Assembly (NCBI GenBank): GCA_023213315.1
Contig: JAKCPI010015045.1
Span: 1 to 64,000, forward strand
Reading direction: 5' to 3'
From: Euborellia annulipes
Lineage: Eukaryota; Arthropoda; Insecta; Dermaptera; Anisolabididae
DNA: 64,000 bases
Part shown: piece after piece, positions 24,014 to 36,711 of the stretch
How the letters are laid out: the number at the start of each line of letters is the position of its first letter
Position numbering within the stretch: position 1 is the stretch's first letter
The notes under the pieces: model-generated
Seen by the model: only the letters and a program-made list of their open reading frames with translations
Told to the model about the DNA's origin: nothing
Database searches by the model: none
Translations under genes and position numbers: made by a program

Positions 24014-24648
24014 CAATTTGCGGGACCCACTTTTTTGGACTCAGGGGACCTCAAAACATGTATATCCATCAAAATCTCGACATCGAATTTTTGACATGAT
24101 CGCAATACTTTCTCTCTCTATATATTTCATATATAGGCTAAGAGAAAGTAAAAAAGTAAACTAAAATTTAATAACGTATGATTTAATTTCAAGGCATAAT
24201 TTCGATTTGGAATACGTAATCAAGTAGTTGGCCATCAATTTTGTATGAATCTCATGCCTAGGGAGATTATAATTAGATGCAGATCGGATCTTTCTATATA
24301 TATGGAGAAATATTTCTAAAAAAAAGCCTGATGACAAAATAACGCAACCCCTGTTATAAAAAAAGCCATTTTATTTTTAAATAATAATTTATATCGTGGG
24401 AGTAGAAAAAATAACATCCTCTAAAAATGGATGTAATTTATTTATCAAACATGAAATGAATCTTTTATGTTATTATGTCTCAAGTCGTTCTTTCTTAAAT
24501 GCCACGAATGACTTTTACTGTCTTTAATTTATTATTAAACGCCCCTCTCTTGTGATAGAAATAAACAATTTATTTCTACGTTAATGTAAAAAAACAGATC
24601 AATTTAATATTTGAAAAAAAAAAAAAAAAATGGCATCTATATACTTAT

Positions 24649-25053
24649 ATTTCCATTCTCTTACCCCTATATGTAAGTAATGGATCCATGTCAAAAATTC
24701 GATGTCGAGATTTTGAGGTTCACTGAGTCCAAAAAGTGGTTTTCGCAATATGTCTGGGTGTCTATCTGCATGAAGTAAATGAGCTACGAGGTCGAAATAT
24801 TATATTTAAGTTAAATATCCTCCCGGACAGTTAAAATAAGCGTTAACGCTTATTTTAACTAATTTAACCGATTTTGTTTAAATTTAAACAAAATCGGCTA
24901 AAAAGTACTTTACTGAAGGAAGCATTTGTATTTCAGGGCCATCTATGCAACGCAAGTGGTTAAGTTTAGAACTAAGGTGCTATGGAAAACAATATAGATG
25001 CTGATGCAAAAATACCAGCACAGCTGTTGAGCGTTAAGTCACACCAGATCTTT
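24649..25053 (-). mobile_element. Double-hairpin element, degraded minus-strand copy
   Basis: It starts with a worn tail (ATTCTCTTACCCCTATATG) and has the blocks ATTCGATGTCGAGATTTTG, AAAAAGTGGTTTTCGC, GAGCTACGAGG and AAAAAGTAC. It ends with a lone half of the head hairpin (AGTCACACCAGATC, 25037-25050). The body is rearranged at 24829-24897, where two perfect palindromes replace the normal sequence. Confidence 0.7.
24829..24897. repeat. Two adjacent perfect palindromes
   Basis: 24829-24860 is a 32-bp perfect palindrome without loop (arm AGTTAAAATAAGCGTT). 24868-24897 is a 30-bp perfect palindrome (arm CCGATTTTGTTTAAA). In other copies of the element this place reads once through ATAAGCTTTTGAACAAAATC, so both palindromes are local rearrangements of that segment. 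Confidence 0.9.
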
Positions 25054-25542
25054 TCAATGTTATTTATTTAATTTGAATCATAAAGGTAATTTTCATTTTT
25101 TTTAATGCTGCTTTTAAACGTTCCCTAAAAAATTTCGAATGGATCGCCCTGATTTCGAAATCGATGTCTTTGGGAGTGGGAGCAACTAAAAATCTAAATA
25201 AATGGCTCAAGGACAAACAACTGCACATCATCTGAATGCTATTTAAAAAGCATTCATAAAAGACGTGACATGTTTATAATACTCACTTGAGAGAGAAGAA
25301 GAAAAAAAGAAACACTCCATTGGACTTGACTTTTAAATTCTAATTAAAATTTTAAATAAAAAAAAATAAATAAATAAAAGTTGAAATACAAACAAATATG
25401 AGTCATTATATAAGTGTTCAAATTATATTATAAATAAATAAATAAGTAGGTAATGTCCCCGAATTTGTACTTATAAAAAAATCTAACTACACATTTAATT
25501 CATAATTTATTTTTAAAGTTTTAATTAATTGAATTAAATTCG

Positions 25543-25760
25543 AATGAATTTTAATCAAATCATTAGAGACAATTTTTAAGAAAATCGAATGAAAGTTAAG
25601 GAACATCAGTAAAAAACTAGCAAACTTTGGTCGATTTTAATCAAAAGCATCGTTTGCACTTGAATATCAAATTTTAGCTCTCTCTATTCGTTTTTGAAAA
25701 TCTTTTGTTTACAGACATTTTGTTGGATTCACTTTTTTGGATTCAGGATAAATTAACTTG
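25543..25760 (+). mobile_element. Double-hairpin element, old body fragment
   Basis: The body order is recognisable but worn: TGAATTTTAATCAAATCATT, AAGAAAATCGAATGAAAGTT, ACATCAGTAAAAAACTAG, TTTTAATCAAAAGCATC, GGATTCACTTTTTTGGATTC. Both hairpins are missing. Confidence 0.6.
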
Positions 25761-27290
25761 TAAAAGAGGAATTTAAAGTAAAAAGTATTCTAATTTAAAA
25801 AAAAAAATTAATTGATATAATATAATTCCTAAAACAAGTTAGAAACAACGATTTCATAGAGATAAAATATTATAAAATTATTGAGTATATGCAAAACTTT
25901 TACAAATCCCAAATGACCAACTTTCGGGTGTCCTTTTCAAAGCTAAATTTGAAATTTCCCACTGGAATATATCAATTTATATAGGTAGATTAACTAAAAT
26001 TAATTAAATACGAAAACTCTAGAGATTTAAAAATAAAATGATAAAATTCAAAATTTCAACAACTTTAAAATGACTAAAAAATCCTGGTTGGTGTCTATAA
26101 TATAAAATTCTTTAATTGGCAACATTTAAAATAGAAGGACCAAACCAATAACCAATAAATTAAATTCATGAAGGGAAGTTAATAGCTATTTGAAATCAAA
26201 ATGAAGAATGGTCCTTAAATGGATTCAGTCAACTTTTTATAATCAATTGAATTTTTATGTTCAGCCCATATACGTATGTATGATAAATGAAATCCAAGTT
26301 TAATACATTTCCTATTGGCCATATTCGTTGTAAATGATTAATCTTAATTATATATATCCGTCATTAATGAGAAATTTCAAATTCATTAGAGAAAATTAAT
26401 TTTCGCATAGAGAAGAGAATAAAATAATACAAAGTTTATGTAATGTATTTTTTGTGATTTTCAATTTTTATCGAAATAATTAATGAACTCAAACTATGGA
26501 TGAACTTATTGCTATAAATAATAATTAAATTAAATTTTCTAATTTTGTATGACTCAATGGGCTTTTTCTTTAGTGTAAAAAAAAATCAATTTCTCAAACT
26601 TTTCTTTTGATATGTCTTCAATTTCAATAACTTAAAGGAATAAAAAGAAATTTCACACTCTTTGCATTTTTCATTTCAATGTACTATACAATTGTTTGAA
26701 CAATTTTTTTTTTAGATCCTTTAAATATTTAGAGAAAAGGGTTTGGCCGATAACTCTTCCCCACAAGTTTTTTCTATAATTTAATTTATGCGTTTCTTCG
26801 CACCCACTCGGTGATGGAGGGTTAAGAAACACCGATTTAGATCGATATACTACTTTTCAAGGAGTGGAGAGAAGATAGGAGTCATATGAAATTTATTCAA
26901 TAATTTTTTATATAGTAAAAAATAATAAAAGCAAGCGAAGCATGAAAATGCGCTATGTATTGTATATATACATAAAAACCGGGTATTGATTTAAATCATT
27001 TGACAAAAAATATTTAAAGTTTCATATTATTTGAGAAGAGAATTTATTATTGGAAAAAAACACTGATCCTTTGTAGACGGGCGGGAGGTGAATATATTAA
27101 ATTACAAAGCTTGTGAAGTTTTTTAAACAAGGAATATTTAGATATATAAAAAAATGTTTTAAAAAAAGAGGGAAAAAAAGAAATTTTAGCTTTCTAGAAA
27201 AGAGCTCTCATTTTTTTTCAATATAGGAGGCAACTATATAGAAAAAGCTTATATAATATACAGGTATTTGTAAATTAAGTTATGTGCTGG
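25761..27290. other. AT-rich stretch, no gene seen
   Basis: No open frame of note and no repeat shared with the rest of the window was recognised here. Confidence 0.5.
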
Positions 27291-27590
27291 GTATGTGAGA
27301 TTGGAGTCGGGAGGAATAAAACCAGCGTTTGTCGAATACCTTTACACTTTTATTCTAAGCAGGCGTTTCAGTAACCATAACTGTTACCATCTTCAGTGTC
27401 AATGAAAGCAAGTAAGTACTTGCCGAGCTCTCCAGGCTGATGCTTCCTATAAATTACAATATTATCATATATGATAGGGACACTTTAAAAATTTTCATTG
27501 GCACTGAAGTGTTATGGTTACCGAAACGTCTGCTTAGAATAAAAGTATAAGTGTTCGTCAAACGCTGGTTTTCCAGACTCCAATATACAG
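27291..27590. mobile_element. Foldback element
   Basis: The ends pair as GTATGTGAGATTGGAGTC with GACTCCAATATAC, and ACCAGCGTTTGTCGAA with TTCGTCAAACGCTGGT. Each arm carries the shared motif: on the minus strand of the left arm CTGAAGA, stem GGTAAC/GTTACT, then GAAAC; on the plus strand of the right arm CTGAAG ... CCGAAACGTC (near 27510-27532). Confidence 0.8.
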
Positions 27591-27837
27591 AATTTTAAAA
27601 TAAACATACCGAGTGACGTTCCACACGTTGAATCCCCCGGGCTACCCACCCTCATTTAATACTTGCACAAAATTAAATAGATGGAAATGTATGAACATAT
27701 TGTTTGTTAATAGGAATTTCACATTTATAATTATTTATTTTGTTTGTTGTTATTGTAATTAAATTTGTATCGTATTTGTTTGGACCTAGCCACCGAGGAC
27801 AGGTGCCTCTAAACGGATCGTTAATAAATTTATTTCT

Positions 27838-28005
27838 ACCAGATGTCAACGGCTACTCGAAGATAGTGGTGAGTGTAAGCAGGGCCTACTGTATACAGGC
27901 CTATAAAAAAATTATAAAAAAACTTATATATATGTTTTTTTAATTTTTATATAGGCTTATACATTACACTCACCACTATCTTAGAGTAGCTGTTGACATC
28001 CGGTA
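27838..28005. mobile_element. Foldback element, ~41-bp arms
   Basis: ACCAGATGTCAACGGCTACT at 27838 and AGTAGCTGTTGACATCCGGT near 27985-28004 are inverted, together with GATAGTGGTGAGTGTAA and its complement. The centre is AT-rich. Confidence 0.75.
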
Positions 28006-28088
28006 TATCCTTCAAAACTGTTTTATAAATATGTTTTCGCGGCAAGAATCCTCAAAGTATAATTATTTAATTGTTGAAATAATTAAAA

Positions 28089-28274
28089 TAACAATAAGAG
28101 GATAAAGGGGTAAGCAGCCAGGTAGTTAGTCTCCACGAAATGAAACTCTGTTGAGGAAACAGTTTCGGTGATGGTTATATTTCATTAAAACCGAAACTGT
28201 TTCCTCATCAGAGAGTTTCATTCCGTGGAGCCTAACTACCTGGCTGCTTGCACTTTTATCCTCTTATTGTTAAA
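28089..28274. mobile_element. Foldback element
   Basis: AACAATAAGAGGATAAA and TTTATCCTCTTATTGTT are the ends; GCAGCCAGGTAGTTAG and CTAACTACCTGGCTGC are the inner arms. GAAACAGTTTCGG occurs in both orientations next to CTCATCAGAG. Confidence 0.8.
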
Positions 28275-28279
28275 AATAT

Positions 28280-31200
28280 AACAGCCACTTTATTTCTTCA
28301 ATAATTAAAATAATTTTTTCTAATTATTAATTTATTCTCCCTGCTATTTGTATTACTGCTATTAAATAATTAGCCGATTTGAGTAAATATTTAATTTTTT
28401 GTTACTACGAAAGAGAGATAGATGCCTTTCCCATTCAAACATTTGATCAAGCTAGAATTATAAAAAAAATCCAGCTTTTATATTTGTTTAATTTAGAATT
28501 CACCCCACACATAGACACACTGACATAAATGAAAATGGATGTTTTAATAAAAAATGTCCTTTAGATTTTAATGGATTTTAAATGTAATAATGAATAGATT
28601 TTTCTAATCTTTATTACTGTATTAATTAAATAAATATTATATTATGAATTTAAAAAAAAAAAAGGTTTTGCTATTTAATAAAAAGAAATGTATGAAATAT
28701 GTTATAATCTAACAATAAATATGTTTGATGCATGAATAAAATATGTCAAAAAAATTCAATGGAGAAATTTGATATTTTAGTTTGGGGTGACAGAAAGGTT
28801 TTTTTTTTTTTTTATTTAATATATTCTTTAATTTAATCACGGGATAGAAGGTTCGATATTCACTTTTTCTTACCCTTAAGAGATTTACCAATACGTAAAA
28901 AAGTGTAACATACATGTATAAAGCGATCACAAAAAATATGTAACAAACTCGAAAGAAAATTACAGATCGAATCAGTGATAAAAAGTTATATTAATTAACA
29001 TAATTACATTTTTATGAACTTGTATGTCCCAGGTGAGTTGAATCAATATGGTGCTGTCGTCCATTGGATGTAGAAACTATCTATCTTAACAAAAATATCT
29101 CAAATTATTAAATAAAACTCGTATTCAAAATTAATCGTCTTTCTTGACGAATTAATTATGAATACGAGCGGCTTTCTTAAAGGGAAAGGAGAAAGGGGAA
29201 AAAAATGATTTTAATACATATAAATATTAATAGTTTGCATATAAATTTTTACATATAAAAATGACAAAATATGAAATATAGTAGTATGCCATCTATCGGC
29301 CGGTCATCTTATACTTTGGATTCTTGAATGAATATCTTCTTAGTCTTCTTCATAATTTTGATGAAAAATCTTCTTAGTATTAGAAATAAAAAATAAAATT
29401 ACACAACACAATCTTCTTATTCTTCATAAAAATAAGTCTTCGAAGAGATTAAATGAAGGAGCTTCAAGCACAATTATTTTTATTATTGGTAAAAAATATA
29501 GATCTTTTCAAAAAAAAAAAAAAAATTAGAGTGCAAAAATTGCAAAAGTTTATTTAGTTTGATCACTCACCCAAAATCAATCATCAATATATGAGTGAAA
29601 TTAAGCTAAGGGACCTAAGTTAAAATATTATTTGAGCCCAGGGTGAGTGATCCCCATCCCCCCTCTATAACTCTCTAATCTAAAAATTGAAAGATGCATT
29701 AAATTTTGACCGAAATAAAGATGATCAATTTTGTCCGAAAAGAAGAAACATGTTGTATTTTCATTGGATTTATCCTCTTAACGCAAAGATCCGAACTGAA
29801 CTGAGTGCCGATGAAGAAACCCTGCCTAAATCTATGTCATTAAATCGAAGTATTGGTAATTTGCACTCTCCACAAGAGAATCTTTATCATCTCTTGCTGT
29901 TCGAAATCAGTGTGATCAGAATCAAGAATCCAATGAAACATGACAAGTTTCATTGTTTGAGTTTCATCAATTAAAAAAAAAAAAAAAACCCAAGAACTCT
30001 ACTCTTCTCTCCAGTCACTAGACTAATTAATCTACCTAGCAGGGGAGATAAGAAGTTTGCAAATGTTGATTTCTAGCAAAGGAGTTCCGAGAGAGCTCTT
30101 GTTAACAATAAAAGGTTTACAAAAGAAGTTTTCTTAAAATGTAAGAAAATATTTCTAAAGCAAAATAAAATTTAATTATGAGAATCTATAATTTAATTAT
30201 GAAAATATATATTCCAAATAGATTATGAATTTAATGAATCTATTAGGCTTATATATAAAATGAATTTGATTTAAAAAACGAGGGATATTATTGACCAAAT
30301 GAATGGATGTTATAGAAGATTTAATTTAATAATCAAATGAATCCCATAGACCGAATTTAGCATATGGGTAAATAATTTAGAGAATTAATTATTATTATTA
30401 AGATGAATGTGCTATAAGAAATTTAGGAAAATATAGACTTAATATTTTTATTTTGCTTTTGAAATGTTATTATCGACTATAGTGAGAGGAAAAAAGGATA
30501 AAAGTCTCGAGTTTTGGAGAAAGTTAATTTAATGAAATTGTCATTAAGTATTCACTTTGTGTGAGATGAGATAATTGAAATTAAAAAAAAATATATATAA
30601 AAATTTCTTATTAATTAGTATGAACAAATTGATTCGAATGATTTTAAAAATTATAAATTATTTAAAATTGAAATATTGACTTATCTCCTTTTTTCCTGCA
30701 TTTAATCATTGGCGGCGGCTCCTTGAGGAGTTTCAAGGATAAAAACATCACTTCAAAAAAAATTTGTAGAATAGAAAATTAAAATATGTAAAAAAATAAT
30801 GAAACTTTTTTATATTTCAAAAAAAAAAATTTGAATAAAAAATTTTATTATTCAAAGATCCGCCAAATTAAAAATAAATAAAAAAGAAAGAAGACTCAGA
30901 TTGGCCAAAATTGTTTTTGGCCATTTGTTTGTGTTTTTGTTTTTTGGCTGTTTCATTTAATAATTTAGTAAATTTTAAAAAAGGATTTTAAGTTTTATTT
31001 AAAAATTATTTTTGATATAAATATTTTTATTTGATACAGTAATTTCATTTTTCGCTAAACTATCTAACTAAACCTATATTTGGAAGGGTGGTAATTCACA
31101 ATACCTCGATAATCCATTTCCATCCATCGAAGCGCTCGATGAATTCTGAAAGAGAAGCCCTAAACGCTGTACCCCTCTTCCCATCCCTCCCTTTGTCCAA

Positions 31201-31922
31201 TTTTGCCTATCAGCTAATTGTTTAGTACATACGATGTATGCTTTGAAGATCTCGCAGTTAGGCAGGCTGAGCAGAGGTAACCTATGCCTAAGAAAGAAAG
31301 TGCTCTGGGGCCTGAAGCTATTGTGTTTGTGTGTGTGAGAGGAAGGGTAGGAAGGTAAAGGATGAATGAAGTTAAGTTCATTTTGATTTTTTTATAATTA
31401 TCTCAATAGAAATTAAAAATTTTACAAATTTTTCAAAATATGATTTAATAAAGAAAATTATGATTTTATTTAAAATAGAAATAAATGAATTTCAGAATAT
31501 AATATATTAATAGTAGAAAAATGAAAATAACTTACATGTACATCAGTAATTCCCAATCGCTGTACCGATAAATTGCAATTGAACCATGAGATATTGTATT
31601 TTTTATATAAATTAATTTTTTTTTGTATCTTTATTTATTTTACAATATTTTTTAATTTATTAAAATATATATAAAATAACAATATCTCAGATATTACAAA
31701 TGCAAATGAAAAAACGGGTCTTAAATATTTTTACCGCTCCGCAGAGAAGTTAAGTTAGAAGTTTTTTTTTTTCATAATGAATTTAGAAATGAATTATATC
31801 AATTAAATCGAAAAATATATTCGCAATTTACCAAATATTTTTTTATTTAACGGTTCGGTTAAAAAATTTTAATCAATGTTAATTTATGAAAGAAAATTGG
31901 TTGGGAACTGACTGAACTACAT

Positions 31923-31959
<37 letters not shown>

Positions 31960-32260
31960 GCCTAATTTAAAACTAAACTAATTGATCAAAAAAAAACGAA
32001 AAATTATTTTCAATATATTTAAATCTTTTCAGCATTTGGGGCTAGATTAAAAAATTAGTTTTTATACAGCCATATTAATAGCAACTGTTAATATTTATAT
32101 GGTTTATGGTTTATGTAATGAGGTAGTTCATTATTGCCAATGTTTTATGTTTATTATTGTATTTTTGTATTTTGATATTTTGAAAAGCTTTGCTTTTATT
32201 TGTTTATTGTTATTTTTGTGATAATTATATAAAATTTTTTGTGTATTTTTTTAACCCCTG
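28280..32260. other. AT-rich stretch, no gene established
   Basis: The stretch is mostly AT-rich with poly-A/T runs and a TG microsatellite (31927-31958). Three places stand out. A second, weaker acceptor-donor junction (CCCAG|GTGAGT) lies at 29032/29033. A 95-codon frame at 29687-29974 is flanked by inverted copies of TTTCATTGGATT, so it is probably part of a hairpin repeat. A GC-richer block of unknown nature lies at about 31080-31340. Confidence 0.45.
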
Positions 32261-32261
32261 A

Positions 32262-32617
32262 GTCCAACAACAAAAACCACTACAATGTGAACACTTGGAA
32301 TTTTTCAAGACATCCGAAGAACAGTGAATTGTTTTAAAAATTGTAAGTAATAGAGGATAGTTTTAAGATTATCTATCTTTCAAGAACATACTATAACACC
32401 AATATATTTTCCAATATTATAAACTGAAGAAAAAATATGACAATTTTTTAAATTTTTAATACAGGAAAATATATTATTGATGTTTTTGATATACCCAGTA
32501 TGACAGATAAACGTTATCTCTGTTTCTAACAAAACTATAAAACAATTCACTTGTCTATAGGTGTTTGTTGAAAAATTTAACAAGTCGTCATGTGAATGTA
32601 AAGTTTTTGTTGGCTCA
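32262..32617. mobile_element. Foldback element, diverged
   Basis: GAGTCCAACAACAAAAACC (left) pairs with TTTTTGTTGGCTC (right), and GTGAATTGTTTTA with TAAAACAATTCAC nearer the centre. The arms are about 80 bp with clear mismatches. Confidence 0.6.
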
Positions 32618-33204
32618 TTGATTAAAATCTGAGTCTCCTTTAAATTGAACGATGAGCTTACTTTAGATTAATCCAGAAGTGAAGTTCAGTAGACCTTCCA
32701 AGTGTCGCCAAGATGCTCCCCTCAAGGATGCCTCGAAGAATCTTAACAGTTTTCCTCTTCAAATTTTGCACTTTCTTCTATATTATGTCCTCTTCTATTT
32801 CCGCATTTTCATTTAAATAAAGCACTGAAATGATAAAAAAAATAAAATTAACGTTTAAGCTATAGAATATTTTTAGATAAAAATCTTATGTTTTTAAAAA
32901 CTAATTACTAATTAAACTTGAAAATAGAAAAAATGAAGCAAAACCAAAGGTCCCAGTGGTACGCCAGTGGGTGGTGAAACCTAGTGAGGGACGGGATTTT
33001 AGAGTTTTAATAGCCCCCCTCCCACCAGAAGAGAAAAATAATAGAATTTTGATCTTACGAATATTATCAATACAATTAGAAATGAAAAAAATTTTATGGA
33101 CACGCAGAAAGGAAAAACTTTAAAGGAAAATTTATTCTTTGTAGTTTTCGACAGTAGGCCCCACATTAGATAGAATTAGAAAATTTTTAACTGGGAAATT
33201 TTTT

Positions 33205-33405
33205 GGGGGTTAAACAAGTACTTCAGTAAAATACTATAGTACATTTTAGCCGATTTTGCCAAAAGCTTATTTTAACTGTCCGGGAGGGGAACTAATATAA
33301 ATATAAATTTTCAACCTCGTAGTTCATTTTTTCATGCCTTAAACCATCACACACAGACAGACAGACAAACTAATTTATGCGGGAACCTCAAAATATGTAT
33401 ATCCA
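33205..33405 (+). mobile_element. Double-hairpin element, body fragment
   Basis: The blocks CTTCAGTAAAATACTATAGT, AGCCGATTTTG, AAAAGCTTATTTT, TTTCAACCTCGTAGTTC and an ACACACAGACAGACAGAC stretch follow in the standard order. Both hairpins are missing. Confidence 0.7.
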
Positions 33406-33940
33406 CCAATCAAGTTAAAAAAAATACTCAAAAAGCTATAATTTCCAATAGGATTATTTTTGAAATATTTTTTATTCATTCAACGTTGTATTGGGGGAAA
33501 ATTAATTAATGGAAGAGAATTGAAACTACTAATAAAAAATAAAATAAATATCTCCCCTATCTATCTTGAAAATACAAAGCAATTTTCTGGCCCCGAAGAT
33601 CGCCAATTTATTGATGAATGGTTTCATGAACATTGCACTTAATTAACGGGGTTTGATTGCTACACAAAGAACGCCGCTCTCACTCCACTTGTTAATGAAC
33701 GAGCCAATCACCTCCTTTTCAACCCTTTTTTTAATCGATCTTTCTTTATAAATACGTTCCATACATTTCGCATCACATCTCTCGGAATTTTTCATATAGT
33801 TTATTGTAAACGAGAATAAACATTTTGTTTTAAACTGTTAAAAACTGGATGTGTGGTGTTTGTGTGATCAAAAAGTAGTAAGACTTTTCAAATAAAACAA
33901 AAACAGTGATATCATTCTCTAAAATTTATTTCATCTCCTC

Positions 33941-34090
33941 CTAGATTATTTCATTCCCTTCTGATACCAATATACCTACAGCAACGCTTCCTCCAATATT
34001 TGATACATTTACCATATTATACTCGATTTCGGGGATAGCCTTAAGCACCTTATTCGATGCCGCTTTTATCTTTTCAATCAAGTCAAAACG
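33941..34090 (-). other. Possible coding remnant, unidentified
   Basis: On the minus strand a frame ends with about 48 residues that look protein-like rather than random (for example KAASNKVLKAIPEIEYN and NIGGSVAVGILVSEG), followed by a TAG stop. I do not recognise the family. The upstream part of the frame (34091-34189) runs into sequence that looks like a GCCGCCC/CCCC repeat, so an exon boundary or a transposon junction probably lies near 34090. Confidence 0.25.
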
Positions 34091-34189
34091 ATGACAACGA
34101 AAGCTTTTTGAGTTTCGAGAACAGCCAGAAATGAAATGGTGCCTAATAGAGAACCTAGGGCGAACTGCGAGAATGTTATGAGTGGGCAA

Positions 34190-36280
34190 AATTTAACATG
34201 CCCCAACTATTTGCCGCCCAAAACTTAAAATTTTCTCTACCAAATTCATATCATTTTTCCTTTTTTTTGCCAACCTTTTTTTTGTGGCCCGCCCCGCACC
34301 CCCCCCCCCCCCCCAGCCCGCCCGAATAACCAAAGCCGTGTGAGATGGAACTCAAATCAAAGATCGAAGAATGAACTTTTGCAAACGTCAACAAAAGTAA
34401 CTCATTAACAATTTACGCTAGGGGGGGGACAAAATTTTACCTATAATGATAACCATTTACTTTTTAATAGAATATTAAGGATTCCAAATCCAAAAGCGTT
34501 TTCAAACCTTTTAGCCACAAATATAATTTGGAAAAAATTCATCGCATAAGATGGAAAACGAACACCTAATCTCTATGACAAGAAGAGAGATCTCTACCTC
34601 TACCTCTCAGCTACATCTTACGGATTGGAGAATGATCAACACTAGTATTAAACACCTGTTATTGAGAAAATTGTTTATATTAAAACTATTATTTTTTAAT
34701 TAAATTTTATTTCTCAATTCTATATTAGTAAATTCAGGCTTTAATAAAAGTTTTATTAGTTCGAGTAGAAAATGTCATATACTCTTTAATATACAGTACA
34801 TATAGTTTTAATTTTAAAAGAAGCAAATATTAAAATTGGTTATATTTAAAAAATTTCAATACTCTCAAATTCTCTCTCTCTCTTGATATGTATTATTAAA
34901 TTTTTTATCCACCTTAAATGGCTTTTTAATATTTTAATTAAAAATAATAAACAATATTTTTTTTTAATTTAAAAAAAACCATAGAGATAATGAAAATATT
35001 TCAAAGAGTTTAATCATCCAGAAGGGGAACGTATAAATTCCATTTAATTTAAACAAAAGGAAAAAACACGGAGGTTAAAAAATTGAATAAATAATAATAA
35101 ATAGGTAGAAAAAATATTTCCTGCTGAAAATATGACGCAATTAGTAGCAGGGTAGTTTAGAGTTATTAAGAAAAAGAATGCAGGTGAAAAAATTAACGAA
35201 AACATATTGATATAATTGTATAAATTATTTAAAATTCTAATTATAAAATGATTAAGTCTGAAATATTATTTGCATATAATCCATAATTGGTGGAAATGGT
35301 CAACTCGTGGTTTAGGGGGTCGTTTGGAAAGTATAATTAAATTTGTTGGGCACATCAGGGATGAAATAAGGCCGGTTTCGTCACGGTCGGGATCACTAAA
35401 ATTCGCCACCCAATCTCCATCCCATTTCTCAATAAAATTGCCTATCAACTAACCTTTCAGTTGAGGGGTAATTTATTAGTGTCTCATAAATATGTAAAGA
35501 GTAATTTAATAAATCTTCATTTCTAGTTATATATAAGTCAAGATTTGCAAAAACATGTTTTATTTAAATATACAGACAGCATCTTTAAAATATTATTTCA
35601 AAGTAATTTTATTTAATGGATCTAGGCCTATAAAAATTTATTTTAATTTCTGTGACTAACTTATTTTAAATTTACATACCTTGATGATTATTAAATCAAA
35701 AGGCCATTTTACTCATAAATCTTTGTTTAAATTATACCAAAAACAGACCACAATTTATATTCCTTTCTTAAATTTATTGTTTTTTCTAATTTATCAGTAG
35801 CAAATTTAGAGTTTAGATCATTCTATATAAGTTTTGGTGATTTTAATTAGGATATCTTTATCTTTACACCCTTTATTTATTTATTTACTTTTCGAATTTA
35901 TTTTCCCTGCCATGAATTCGTCATGCTTAATTTTAATTGAATACCAAATTAGATGACACTGGATGTAATTAATAACCTGAACAGGCAGACAGATCATAAA
36001 TTTTCGTTTAAATCAAATCGTCTAACAACTCAATGACTACCTATTACTTTTATAAATGACATTTGTATGTTTAGTTTAATTTTATTGTGAATATATCCGA
36101 AAATATTTTGCTGTTAATAATTATTTTTAATGAAATGTGCGTGGTGAATCAGTTTGAAGTAAAAGTAACTTCTTTTGGGGTAAGAAATAATCAAGAAAAT
36201 TATTAAACAATTTGTTTGGTCTCTATAGACACGGAAACTACCCCATATAAATCAAAATTTAAATAAATCTAATTAGTTAT
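34190..36280. other. AT-rich stretch, no gene established
   Basis: 34190-34330 looks like a degraded C-run miniature element. 35266-35450 is GC-richer and open on both strands for 60 codons, but I recognise no protein in it; a conserved non-coding element is equally likely. The rest is AT-rich with nothing to annotate. Confidence 0.4.
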
Positions 36281-36284
36281 CAGG

Positions 36285-36588
36285 ATTCCAAGGGCGTTGC
36301 AGTCAGGAAATTATATAAAATTTTTATTACGAATCGTTCGTCAATCACAACCTTCAACAGGACAAATAACGTTAAATATACACGATCTTAGATCCAGAGA
36401 CGCCGAGCAAGTTAAAAAGATTTATTAAGAAATTGTATGATTGCAATATTTATAAAAAAAGAACGTGTATATTTAACAATATTTGCTCTGATGAAGGTCT
36501 TCTGATTGGCAACCGAAACGTCGGCGAATAAAAATTTAAATAAAAATTTTTATTTAATTAACTGGCTGCAATCCCCTTCGAATCTCTT
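36285..36588. mobile_element. Foldback element
   Basis: The ends GATTCCAAGGGCGTTGCAGT and GCTGCAATCCCCTTCGAATC are inverted with mismatches. On the plus strand 36488-36522 reads CTGATGA, then GGT...ACC, then GAAACGTC, a clear copy of the shared motif. Confidence 0.75.
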
Positions 36589-36711
36589 CAGTCATAAAAA
36601 ATTTTAAGTGAACTAATTAGTATGTATGTACAAGAAGAGTAAAGTGAGCTTCAAACAATTTTGACAATAGTGAGAATATAATTGAATTCTAATAACTAAA
36701 TATATGTCGGC

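Larger units (their letters stand above)
21393..24154 (+). mobile_element. Double-hairpin element, longest copy (contains a 1.48-kb insertion)
   Basis: The head hairpin (21393-21487) is followed by a long body section (21488-21810), an inserted 1.48-kb inverted repeat (21811-23290), the rest of the body with an internal tandem duplication (23421-23959), a CA microsatellite (about 23980-24010) and the tail hairpin ending AAGAGAAAGTAAAAA at 24140-24154. The minus-strand copy at 42561-43588 has the same long body without the insertion. No protein is encoded. Confidence 0.85.

Noticed and set aside
29687..29974. 95-codon plus-strand frame with fairly balanced composition
   Set aside because: Its ends are inverted copies of each other (TTTCATTGGATT and AATCCAATGAAA), which suggests a hairpin repeat; no family is recognised.
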